A DNA stretch of 64,000 nt from contig NZ_JAPNKC010000001.1 in assembly GCF_026626705.1 (NCBI RefSeq), forward strand, positions 12,091,001-12,155,000, read 5' to 3'. Source of the stretch: Pyxidicoccus sp. MSG2 (GTDB lineage: Bacteria > Myxococcota > Myxococcia > Myxococcales > Myxococcaceae). The translations under genes and the position numbers were made by a program. Shown piece by piece: positions 57,101 through 64,000 of this stretch. How positions within the stretch are numbered: the stretch's first letter is position 1; each line of letters opens with the position of its first letter. The notes below the pieces were generated by a model. The model worked only from the letters and a program-made list of their open reading frames with translations, ran no database searches and was not told the DNA's origin.

Positions 57101-60100
57101 GTGTCCGTCGACCCGTCCGAGGCCCCGCGCTCGCCGGTGGAGCAGTTGGTGGCGGACGCCTTCGCGGAGGTGCTCGGCGTGCCACGCGTGGGCGTGAATG
57201 ACGACTTCTTCGCGCTCGGAGGCCATTCGCTGCTGGCCACGCGCGTGGTGTCCCGCATCCGCGCCAGCCTGGGCCTGACGCTCACGCTGCGCAGCCTCTT
57301 CGAGTCGCCCACCGTCTCGGCGCTCGCCCGGAATCTGTTGGCCTCCGCGACGAAGGCGCAGGCGCCCGCCCTGGTCCGTGCCTCGCGCAACAGCACCCTG
57401 CCCCTGTCCTTCGCCCAGCAGCGCCTCTGGTTCGTGGACCAGCTCATCCCCGGGGACGCCGCGTACAACATCCCCGCCGCCCTCTGGCTGTCCGGCCGGC
57501 TGGACGTGGAGGCGCTGCGCCAGGCCTTCGAGGAAATCGTCCGCCGCCACGAGGTGCTGCGCACCACGTTCACCGTGAAGCACGGCGAGCCGGCGCAGCT
57601 CATCCACCCGCCCGCGCGCTTCGAGCTGCCGGTGGTGGAGCTCTCCGCCGAGTCCACGCCGGAGTCTCGTGACGAGGCGCTGCGCCGCTGCCAGGACGAG
57701 GCGCGCCAGGCCTTCTCCCTCTCCGAGGGCCCCCTGCTCCGCGCCTCCCTGATGCGGCTGGGCGACGAGGAGCACGTGCTGCTGCTCAACATGCAGCACA
57801 TCATCTCCGACGGCTGGTCCGTGGGCGTGCTGGTGCGCGAGCTGGCCACGCTCTACGGCGCCTTCCAGGCCGGCCGGGCCTCCCCGCTGCCGGAGCTGCC
57901 GGTGCAGTACGCGGACTACGCGGTGTGGCAGCGCGACTGGCTGAAGGGCGAGGTGCTCGACTCGCAGCTCGGCTGGTGGAAGGAGCAACTCCAGGGCATC
58001 GCGCCGCTGGAGCTGCCCACGGACTTCGCGCGTCCCGCGGTGCGCCGCCAGCGCGGCGGCATGGTGGGCGTGGGCTTCCCGCAGGCGCTCGCCGAGAGCC
58101 TCAAGACGCTGGCCCGGCAGGAAGGGGCCACGCTGTTCATGGTGCTGGTGGCGGGCTTCCAGGTGCTGCTGTCCCGGTACTCCGGACAGAAGGACGTGAC
58201 GCTCGGCACGCCCATCGCGGGCCGGGGCAGCCAGGAGCTGGAGTCGCTGCTCGGCGTGTTCGTCAACACGCTGGTGCTGCGCGGACGCATGGAGGACCGG
58301 CCGACGTTCCGCACCCTGCTGTCCCGGGTGAAGGACATGACGCTGGGTGCCTTCGCCCACCAGGACGTCCCGTTCGAGAAGCTGGTGGAGGAGCTGGAGC
58401 CCACGCGTGATTTGTCCCGCCAGCCGCTCTTCCAGGTGATGTTCGCCCTGCAGAACGCGCCCATGGGCGACCCGGCGCTCCCGGGCCTCTCCGTGCGCCT
58501 GCAGGAGATCGACAACGGCACGTCCAAGTTCGACTTCACGCTGTCCCTGGCGGAGACGGCGCAGGGGCTGGGCGGCTACCTCAACTACGACGCGGACCTC
58601 TTCGAGGCCGCCACCATGGAGCGGCTGGTCGCGCACTACCAGCGGCTGCTGGAGGGCATCTGCCGGACGCCGCAGCAGCGGGTGGACACGCTGGCGCTGA
58701 TGACGGAGGCGGAGCAGCGCGAGGTGCTGGTGGAGTGGAACGCCACCGGCACGGAGTTCCCGCGCGAGGCCTGCGTGCACTCGCTCTTCGAGGCGCAGGC
58801 GGAGCGCACGCCGGAGGCCGTCGCCATCGTCGCGGGCGACGAGACGGTGACGTACGCGCAGCTGGAGCACCGGGCCAACCGGCTCGCGCGCCGGCTGGTG
58901 GGCATGGGCGTGGGGCCCGAGGTGCGCGTGGGCATCTGCATGGAGCGCTCGGTGGACCTGGTGGTGGCGATGCTCGCCATCCTCAAGGCCGGCGGCGCCT
59001 ACGTGCCGCTGGACTCCGCGCACCCGTCCGAGCGGCTCGCGTACATGCTGGCCGACAGCGGCGTCCCCATCCTCCTGACGCACGGCACGCTGGGTGAGGG
59101 ACTGGAGGCCCCCGGCATCCTCCCGCTGAACCTGGACACGGAGCAGTCCGTCCTCAACGCCCTGCCCCACCAGCGCGTGCGCTCGCACGTCACGCCGGAG
59201 GGGCTGGCGTACATCATCTACACCTCCGGCTCCACGGGCCGGCCCAAGGGCGTGGCCGTGCACCACCAGGCCATCGTCCGGCTGGTGATGGAGACGGACT
59301 ACGTCCGGCTGACGCCCGAGGACCGGGTGGCGCAGCTCTCCAACACGTCCTTCGACGCGGCGACCTTCGAGGTGTGGGGCGCGCTCCTGTGCGGCGCGCG
59401 GCTGGTGCTGGTGCCACGCGACACGTCGCTGGTCCCCGCGGACCTGGCGAAGGCCGTGCGCGACAACGGCATCACCACCCTGTTCGTGACCACGGCGCTC
59501 TTCAACCGCATGGCGCGCGAGTACCCGAAGGGCTTCAGCACGGCGAAGCACGTGCTCTTCGGCGGCGAGGCGAGTGACCCGGAGGCGGTGCGGCGCCTGT
59601 TGGAAGTGGGGGCACCGCGGCGCCTGCTGCACGTGTACGGCCCGACGGAGACCACCACCTTCGCGACGTGGCACCGGGTGGAGTCGGTGGACGCCGGGGT
59701 GCGGAGCATTCCCATCGGCCGTCCGCTCGCGAACACGACGGGCTACGTCCTGGATGCGGCCCTGCGGCCGGTTCCTCGGGGCGTGGTGGGCGAGTTCTAC
59801 CTGGGCGGCGACGGCGTGGCGCGCGGGTACCACGAGCGTCCGGACCTGACGGCGGAGAAGTTCATCCCGGACCCGTTCTCCAAGGTGCCGGGAGCGCGGC
59901 TGTACCGCACGGGCGACCTCGTGCGCCTGCGCGCCAGCGGGGACATCGAGTTCGTGGGCCGCGTGGACCACCAGGTGAAGCTGCGCGGCTTCCGCATCGA
60001 GCTGGGGGAGATTGAGACCGCGCTCCAGGCGCACCCGGACGTGACGGAAGCGGTGGTGCTGGTGCGCGAGGAGCACGGGGACCGCAAGCTCGTCGCCTAT

Positions 60101-63100
60101 CTGGTGGCCCCGGACGGCAAGGTGCCCGCGCCCTCGGCGCTCCGTGAGCACCTGTCGCGCACGCTGCCAGAGTACATGGTGCCCGCGGCCTTCGTCACCC
60201 TCCCCGCCTGGCCGCTCAATGCGAACGGCAAGGTGGACCGCAAGGCGCTGCCCGCGCCGACGGGCGCCGACGCCGCGACGACGCTGACGGCCGATGATGC
60301 CCCGCGCACGCCGGTGCAGCAGTTGGTGGCGGACGCCTTCGCGACGGTGCTCGGCCTGCCCGCGGTGGGCCTGAGCGACGACTTCTTCGCGCTGGGAGGT
60401 CACTCGCTGCTGGCCACGCGCGTGGTGTCGCGCGTCCGCTCCAGCCTCGGCTTCGAGTTCCCCCTGCGCATGCTGTTCGAGGCCAGCACTCCGGGCCGGC
60501 TCGCCGAGCGCATCGAGACGCTCGGGCTGACGGGCACGCGGCTCCCGCCGCTGGTGACGACGTCGCGAGAGAAGCCCCTGCCGCTGTCTTTCGCGCAGCA
60601 GCGCCTGTGGGTCGTGGACCAGCTCATGCCGGGCGACGCCTCGTACAACATGCCGGTGGCACTGTGGCTCACGGGCACGCTGGACGTGGAGTCGCTGCGC
60701 CGGGCTTTCGAAGCGCTCGTCCACCGTCACGAGGTACTGCGCACCACCTTCGCGGTGGGCCAGGACGAGGGCCAGCCGGTGCAGGTCATCCATCCGCCCG
60801 CCCGCTTCGAGCTGGCCGGGGTGGACCTGTCCTCCCTGTCCGACGCCGAGGCTCGCGCGGAGGTGCAGCGCCGCGCCATGGAGGACGCACGCGCGCCCTT
60901 CTCCCTCGCCGAGGGCCCGCTGATGCGGACCTCGCTGCTGAAGCTGGGAGAGCACGCACACGTGCTGATGCTCAACACGCACCACATCATCTCGGACGGC
61001 TGGTCCGTGGGCGTGCTGGTGCGCGAGCTGGGCGCGCTGTACGTGGCCTTCCACTCCGGCCAGCCCTCACCGCTGCCGGAGCTGCCGGTGCAGTACGCGG
61101 ACTACGCCGTCTGGCAGCGTGGCTGGCTCCAGGGCGAGGTGCTCGACTCGCAGCTCGGCTGGTGGAAGCAGCAGCTCGCCGGGCTGGAGCCGCTGGAGCT
61201 GCCCACCGACTTCCCCCGTCCCGCCGTGCGCCGCCAGCGAGGCGGCACGGTGGCCGCGCGGTTCCCCAAGGCGGTGACGGAGGGCCTCAAGACGCTGGCC
61301 CGTCAGGAGGGCGCCACGCTGTTCATGGTGCTGGTGGCCGGCTTCCAGACGGTGCTCAGCCGCTACTCCGGAAAGAAGGACCTGGCGGTGGGCACCCCCA
61401 TCGCGGGCCGCCGCACGCAGGAGCTGGAGTCGCAGCTCGGCATGTTCATCAACACGCTGGTGCTGCGCGCCAGCCTGGAGGGCAACCCGACCTTCCGTGA
61501 GCTGCTGGCCCGGGTGAAGGACTCCACGCTGGGCGCCTACGCCCACCAGGACATCCCCTTCGAGAAGCTGGTGGACGTGCTGGAGCCCACGCGCGACCTG
61601 TCCCGCCAGCCACTGTTCCAGGTGATGTTCGTCCTCCAGAACGCGCCGACGAGCGCGCCCGAGCTGCCCGACGTCTCCGTGCGGCTCCAGGAGCTCGACA
61701 ACGGCACGTCCAAGTTCGACCTCACCGTCTCCGTGCAGGAGACGGCGGACGGGCTGGAGGGCACGTTCAACTACGACGCGGACCTCTTCACGGCGTCCAC
61801 GATCGAGCGCATGGTGCGGCACTTCGGGCGGCTGCTCGAGGGCGTGGCCACCTCCGCGGACCAGCGGCTGGCCGAGCTGCCGATGCTGGCGGACGCCGAG
61901 TGGAAGCAGCTCGTCGCCGGTGGCAACGCCCAGTCCGCTGACTACTTCAGCGACGCGTCGCTCTCGTCCCTCTTCGAGGCCCAGGTCGCGCGCACGCCGG
62001 ACAACGTCGCCGTGGTCTACGAGGAGCAGCACCTCACCTACCGGCAGCTCGACGAGCGTGCCAACCGCATCGCGCACCACCTGCGCTCGCTGGGCGTGGG
62101 CCCCGAGGTGCCGGTCGGCCTCGCGGTGGAGCGCTCGCTGGAGCTGGTGGTGGGCCTGATGGCCATCCTCAAGGCCGGCGGCGCCTACCTGCCGTTGGAC
62201 CCGGCCTACCCGAAGGACCGCCTCGCCTTCATGTGTGAGGACACCCGCGTGCCGGTGGTGCTCACCCAGCGCCACCTGCGTGACGAGGTGCCCACCGGAA
62301 ACGCCCGGGTGCTCTGCCTGGACGACGCGTCCCCGGCCTGGGCCAATGAGCCGTCGCACACGCCGATCTCCGACGTGCAGCCGCACAACCTGGCCTACAT
62401 CATCTACACCTCCGGCAGCACCGGCCGGCCCAAGGGCGCGCAGATCGAGCACCGGCAGGTGGTGCGCCTGTTCCGCGCCACGGATGCCTGGTTCGACTTC
62501 GGCCAGAAGGACGTGTGGACGTTGTTCCACTCGTACGCCTTCGACTTCTCCGTGTGGGAGCTGTGGGGCGCGCTGCTCTACGGCGGCAAGCTGGTGGTGG
62601 TGCCCTTCGAGGTGAGCCGCACCCCGGCGGACTTCCACGCGCTGCTGCGCCGCGAAGGCGTCACGGTGCTCAACCAGACGCCCTCCGCCTTCCGTCAGCT
62701 CATCCACCACGAGGAGCGCACGGGCGAGCACGAAGGGCTGTCGCTCCGCTACGTCATCTTCGGCGGCGAGGCGCTGGAGTTCGCCAGCCTCAAGCCCTGG
62801 TACGCGCGCCACCCGGAGGACGCGCCCCGGCTGATCAACATGTACGGCATCACCGAGACCACGGTGCACGTGACGTACAGGCCCCTGGCCGAGGTGGACT
62901 CGCGCGAGGCGCCGGGCAGCGACGTGGGCGTGCCCATCCCGGACCTGAAGGTGTACGTGCTCGACGAGCACATGCAGCCGGTGCCGGTGGGCGTGCCCGG
63001 AGAGATGTACGTGGGCGGCGCGGGCCTGGGCCGTGGCTACCTGGGCCGGCCGGAGCTCACGGCGCAGCGCTTCGTGCCGGACCCGTTCTCCACGGTGCCG

Positions 63101-64000
63101 GGTGCGCGGCTCTACCGCAGCGGCGACAAGGCGCGCTGGAGGGAGAGCGGCTCGCTGGACTACCTCGGCCGCCTGGACTTCCAGGTGAAGATCCGCGGCT
63201 TCCGCATCGAGCTGGGAGAGATTGAGACCGCGCTGCTCGCGTACCCGGGCGTGCGCGAGACGATGGTGCTGGCGCGCGAGGACGAGCCGGGCCACAAGCG
63301 CCTCGTGGCGTACGTCGTCCCCTCTCCCGTGGCGGAGGGGGCGGAGCCCGTCTCCCTGGATGTGACGGCGCTGCGCGGCCACCTCCAGCAACGGTTGCCC
63401 GACTACATGGTGCCGGCGGCCTTCGTCGTGCTGGAGGCCATGCCCCTCACCCACAACGGGAAGATCGACCGCAAGGCGCTGCCCGCACCGGACGCGTCCA
63501 ACAACGCCCAGGTGGGCTCGAACTTCGTCGCGCCTCGCGACGAGGTGGAGCAGAAGCTGGCCGACATCTGGGCCGCCGTCCTGCGCCTGCCCCGCGTCGG
63601 CATCCACGACAACTTCTTCTCCCTCGGCGGCGACTCCATCCTCAGCCTCCTGGTCGTCTCTCGCTCGCGCCAGGCCGGCTTCCCACTCACCGCCCGTCAC
63701 CTCTTCCAGCACCAGACCGTGGCGCAGCTCGCCGTCGCTGCCCGGACCGCCTCCGCCCTGGCCTCCATCGACCAGGGTCCCGTCACGGGCCCCGTCCCGC
63801 TGACGCCCGTGCAGACGTACTTCCTCCAGCACCAGGCCTCCCATCCGCACCACTTCAACCAGTCCCTGCTGCTGGCCGCGCATCAGCCGCTGCAACTGGA
63901 CGTGCTGGACAAGGCCCTGCGCACCCTGCTCGTCCGCCACGACGCCCTGCGCCTGCGCTTCCGCAAGCAGGACGACGGCTCCTGGGCCCAGGACAACGCC
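54149..64000 (+). CDS. Nonribosomal peptide synthetase, at least three modules (3' end outside window)
   Basis: 3284 residues are visible; the frame is open to base 64000. Order is docking helix, C-A-T, C-A-T, C-A-T-E(partial). The start at 54149 opens MQNSLKDRLAALSPEQRQQL, a helical docking segment typical after a PKS. The A codes read DAWTAAAVCK (Phe-like), DAFFLGVTFK (Ile-like) and DFWNIGMVHK (Thr). The last carrier has GGDSI instead of GGHSL, characteristic of carriers that precede an epimerization domain, and the E domain start (GPVPLTPVQTYFLQ, HHFNQS) is seen before the edge. The first C domain takes the polyketide from the PKS ACP. Class certain; residue predictions by hand. Confidence 0.96.
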   Translation, partial: MQNSLKDRLAALSPEQRQQLAQLLKQQGAPSSNTLFPLSQNQWGLWFLYQLAPEAAAYNVALPIRVHAPVELRAMERTLERMAARHAVLRTTYETTAEGPRQRVNERQGIALEQHDVADVTDAQLFVHMRKSYLRPFDLQHGPVARLDIFSVGPEDHVLLLVIHHIATDLWSMAMLLEELQQLYREETGGAKAELAPLPVDYAGYVRQQREMLDGARGAKMEQYWLGELQGGPQPLDLPADHPRPPVWTFRGAVHELSFGPELSASVRALARAEGKTVFAVMLAAWQALLHRYTGRTDIMVGTPMSGRTQPDHQRLSGYLVNFVVMRGDLEGDPTFRELTERLYRKVLGALEHQDFPFHRLSERLGMKPDSSRPQFIEAGISVDAMLRLPGLGAGSSLPGEPVPFFSQQDGQLDVHLHLVDTGYDMMGALRYSADLFTPETAARMVTHLRRLLEGIVRSPGMRVSELPLLAEDERRRLMVDWNASAVALPGDPLAHHVFHQQVERTPDALAVVAGDVSLTYRQLQQRARQLGGHLRSLGVGVESRVALCLERGSADLVVAMLATLEAGGAFLPLDPAHPPERLAYLLQDSAAQVLLTHRALKEKLPAHGAVVLCLDVESEALSRQAETAAAPALSPDDLAYVIYTSGSTGRPKGTLLHHRGLVNTALAAAASLRLGPGERALQLASPAFDASVWEVFSVLLSGATLVLASREQLMPGDELQALLSAERITAITSTPTVLSRLQPEALPELRTVASAGEALPPALARRWAEGRLMLNAYGPTETTVCASVTPGPVDPDRITIGRPFANTRLYVLDARLRPLPVGVPGELYIGGTGVARGYLGRPELTAERFVPDAFGTEPGARLYRTGDRARWLPDGELEYLGRLDFQVKVRGIRIELGEVESELVKHPAVSDAVVVARGDAEDTRLVAYVVAPNADTAALRAWLRERLPEYMVPTAFVALEQLPLTPNGKLDRKALPAPEAAQPVSVDPSEAPRSPVEQLVADAFAEVLGVPRVGVNDDFFALGGHSLLATRVVSRIRASLGLTLTLRSLFESPTVSALARNLLASATKAQAPALVRASRNSTLPLSFAQQRLWFVDQLIPGDAAYNIPAALWLSGRLDVEALRQAFEEIVRRHEVLRTTFTVKHGEPAQLIHPPARFELPVVELSAESTPESRDEALRRCQDEARQAFSLSEGPLLRASLMRLGDEEHVLLLNMQHIISDGWSVGVLVRELATLYGAFQAGRASPLPELPVQYADYAVWQRDWLKGEVLDSQLGWWKEQLQGIAPLELPTDFARPAVRRQRGGMVGVGFPQALAESLKTLARQEGATLFMVLVAGFQVLLSRYSGQKDVTLGTPIAGRGSQELESLLGVFVNTLVLRGRMEDRPTFRTLLSRVKDMTLGAFAHQDVPFEKLVEELEPTRDLSRQPLFQVMFALQNAPMGDPALPGLSVRLQEIDNGTSKFDFTLSLAETAQGLGGYLNYDADLFEAATMERLVAHYQRLLEGICRTPQQRVDTLALMTEAEQREVLVEWNATGTEFPREACVHSLFEAQAERTPEAVAIVAGDETVTYAQLEHRANRLARRLVGMGVGPEVRVGICMERSVDLVVAMLAILKAGGAYVPLDSAHPSERLAYMLADSGVPILLTHGTLGEGLEAPGILPLNLDTEQSVLNALPHQRVRSHVTPEGLAYIIYTSGSTGRPKGVAVHHQAIVRLVMETDYVRLTPEDRVAQLSNTSFDAATFEVWGALLCGARLVLVPRDTSLVPADLAKAVRDNGITTLFVTTALFNRMAREYPKGFSTAKHVLFGGEASDPEAVRRLLEVGAPRRLLHVYGPTETTTFATWHRVESVDAGVRSIPIGRPLANTTGYVLDAALRPVPRGVVGEFYLGGDGVARGYHERPDLTAEKFIPDPFSKVPGARLYRTGDLVRLRASGDIEFVGRVDHQVKLRGFRIELGEIETALQAHPDVTEAVVLVREEHGDRKLVAYLVAPDGKVPAPSALREHLSRTLPEYMVPAAFVTLPAWPLNANGKVDRKALPAPTGADAATTLTADDAPRTPVQQLVADAFATVLGLPAVGLSDDFFALGGHSLLATRVVSRVRSSLGFEFPLRMLFEASTPGRLAERIETLGLTGTRLPPLVTTSREKPLPLSFAQQRLWVVDQLMPGDASYNMPVALWLTGTLDVESLRRAFEALVHRHEVLRTTFAVGQDEGQPVQVIHPPARFELAGVDLSSLSDAEARAEVQRRAMEDARAPFSLAEGPLMRTSLLKLGEHAHVLMLNTHHIISDGWSVGVLVRELGALYVAFHSGQPSPLPELPVQYADYAVWQRGWLQGEVLDSQLGWWKQQLAGLEPLELPTDFPRPAVRRQRGGTVAARFPKAVTEGLKTLARQEGATLFMVLVAGFQTVLSRYSGKKDLAVGTPIAGRRTQELESQLGMFINTLVLRASLEGNPTFRELLARVKDSTLGAYAHQDIPFEKLVDVLEPTRDLSRQPLFQVMFVLQNAPTSAPELPDVSVRLQELDNGTSKFDLTVSVQETADGLEGTFNYDADLFTASTIERMVRHFGRLLEGVATSADQRLAELPMLADAEWKQLVAGGNAQSADYFSDASLSSLFEAQVARTPDNVAVVYEEQHLTYRQLDERANRIAHHLRSLGVGPEVPVGLAVERSLELVVGLMAILKAGGAYLPLDPAYPKDRLAFMCEDTRVPVVLTQRHLRDEVPTGNARVLCLDDASPAWANEPSHTPISDVQPHNLAYIIYTSGSTGRPKGAQIEHRQVVRLFRATDAWFDFGQKDVWTLFHSYAFDFSVWELWGALLYGGKLVVVPFEVSRTPADFHALLRREGVTVLNQTPSAFRQLIHHEERTGEHEGLSLRYVIFGGEALEFASLKPWYARHPEDAPRLINMYGITETTVHVTYRPLAEVDSREAPGSDVGVPIPDLKVYVLDEHMQPVPVGVPGEMYVGGAGLGRGYLGRPELTAQRFVPDPFSTVPGARLYRSGDKARWRESGSLDYLGRLDFQVKIRGFRIELGEIETALLAYPGVRETMVLAREDEPGHKRLVAYVVPSPVAEGAEPVSLDVTALRGHLQQRLPDYMVPAAFVVLEAMPLTHNGKIDRKALPAPDASNNAQVGSNFVAPRDEVEQKLADIWAAVLRLPRVGIHDNFFSLGGDSILSLLVVSRSRQAGFPLTARHLFQHQTVAQLAVAARTASALASIDQGPVTGPVPLTPVQTYFLQHQASHPHHFNQSLLLAAHQPLQLDVLDKALRTLLVRHDALRLRFRKQDDGSWAQDNA
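54245..57395 (+). other. NRPS2 module 1 (C-A-T), Phe-like code DAWTAAAVCK
   Basis: C domain with HHIATDLW (54638-54661), a Leu in the usual Gly position, consistent with a domain accepting a polyketide chain. The A domain gives FDASVW, AITSTPT, VASAGE and AYGPTETTVC, i.e. DAWTAAAVCK; eight of ten positions equal the GrsA phenylalanine code. Carrier Ser at 57227-57229. Confidence 0.82.
57396..60570 (+). other. NRPS2 module 2 (C-A-T), Ile-like code DAFFLGVTFK
   Basis: The C motif reads QHIISDGW (57794-57817): the first His of HHxxxDG is Gln, while the second, catalytic His is kept. A code from FDAATF, TLFVTTALF, VLFGGE and VYGPTETTTF is DAFFLGVTFK, eight of ten equal to an isoleucine code (DAFFYGITFK). 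Carrier Ser at 60404-60406. Confidence 0.78.
60571..64000 (+). other. NRPS2 module 3 (C-A-T-E partial), threonine code
   Basis: C motif HHIISDGW at 60980-61003. The A domain (about 61970-63490) gives FDFSVW, VLNQTPS, VIFGGE and MYGITETTVH, i.e. DFWNIGMVHK, which equals the standard threonine code. Carrier Ser at 63635-63637 in GGDSI. An epimerization domain starts about 63785 and is cut at the window edge, so the residue should become D-allo-threonine. Confidence 0.87.

Noticed and set aside
56366-61054. Very long minus-strand frame across the NRPS2 modules
   Set aside because: Antisense shadow of C-A-T modules; no protein family, and the plus frame is fully supported.

Overview
The window has very high G+C (about 70% by eye) and strong third-position GC. 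Its gene content points to a myxobacterium of the Myxococcaceae (Myxococcus/Corallococcus/Pyxidicoccus type): giant NRPS and PKS genes, a myxococcal PilZ-like protein, SLH and beta-propeller lipoproteins, and a CoxE-like VWA protein. No tRNA, rRNA, CRISPR array, insertion sequence or replication origin was found.

Layout. (1) 1-19605 (+): the 3' part of a giant NRPS gene that continues left of the window. It begins inside a condensation (C) domain, passes through a degenerate adenylation (A) domain split by a luciferase-like monooxygenase and lacking a carrier (T) domain, then has five full C-A-T modules and a thioesterase. The active-site codes read by hand are DALHLGCLFK, DALWLGGTFK (valine-like), DTENVGTAVK, DALHLGCLFK again (a 1.5 kb internal duplication) and DAKDLGVVDK (glutamate). 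(2) 19660-35654 (-): sixteen leftward genes: a patatin-like secreted phospholipase, a hydrolase lacking its nucleophile serine, DedA, a secreted unknown, a cyclic-nucleotide-binding protein, gamma-carbonic anhydrase, MiaB, a helical unknown, a CoxE/lipoprotein/unknown operon, a TrmA/RlmD-type RNA methyltransferase, a PilZ-like protein, and a thiolase/scoA/scoB ketone-body operon. (3) 36110-37544 (+): a two-gene secreted operon (tandem-repeat cysteine protein and an endonuclease/exonuclease/phosphatase-fold protein). (4) 37659-45537 (-): two surface lipoproteins (SLH plus glycosidase-like; NlpC/P60-like plus seven-bladed propeller), a large AAA/helical-repeat/winged-helix regulator, and rpsA. 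(5) 46176-47300 (+): a sterol-desaturase-family membrane protein. (6) 47496-48143 (-): a small outer-membrane barrel-like protein, divergent from (7) 48343-64000 (+): a second assembly line. This is a one-module PKS (KS-AT-DH-KR-ACP) followed by an NRPS of at least three modules with Phe-like, Ile-like and Thr codes. The third module ends in an epimerization domain cut by the right edge.

The two assembly lines sit about 29 kb apart on the same strand with ordinary genes between them, so they probably make different products. The most unusual element is the T-less C-A*-monooxygenase block at the left edge. The second line is the more conventional hybrid: a C2 ketide extension by the PKS, handed through terminal docking segments to an NRPS that adds an aromatic, a branched aliphatic and a D-threonine residue before the window ends. 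Strong hairpins mark most gene ends.
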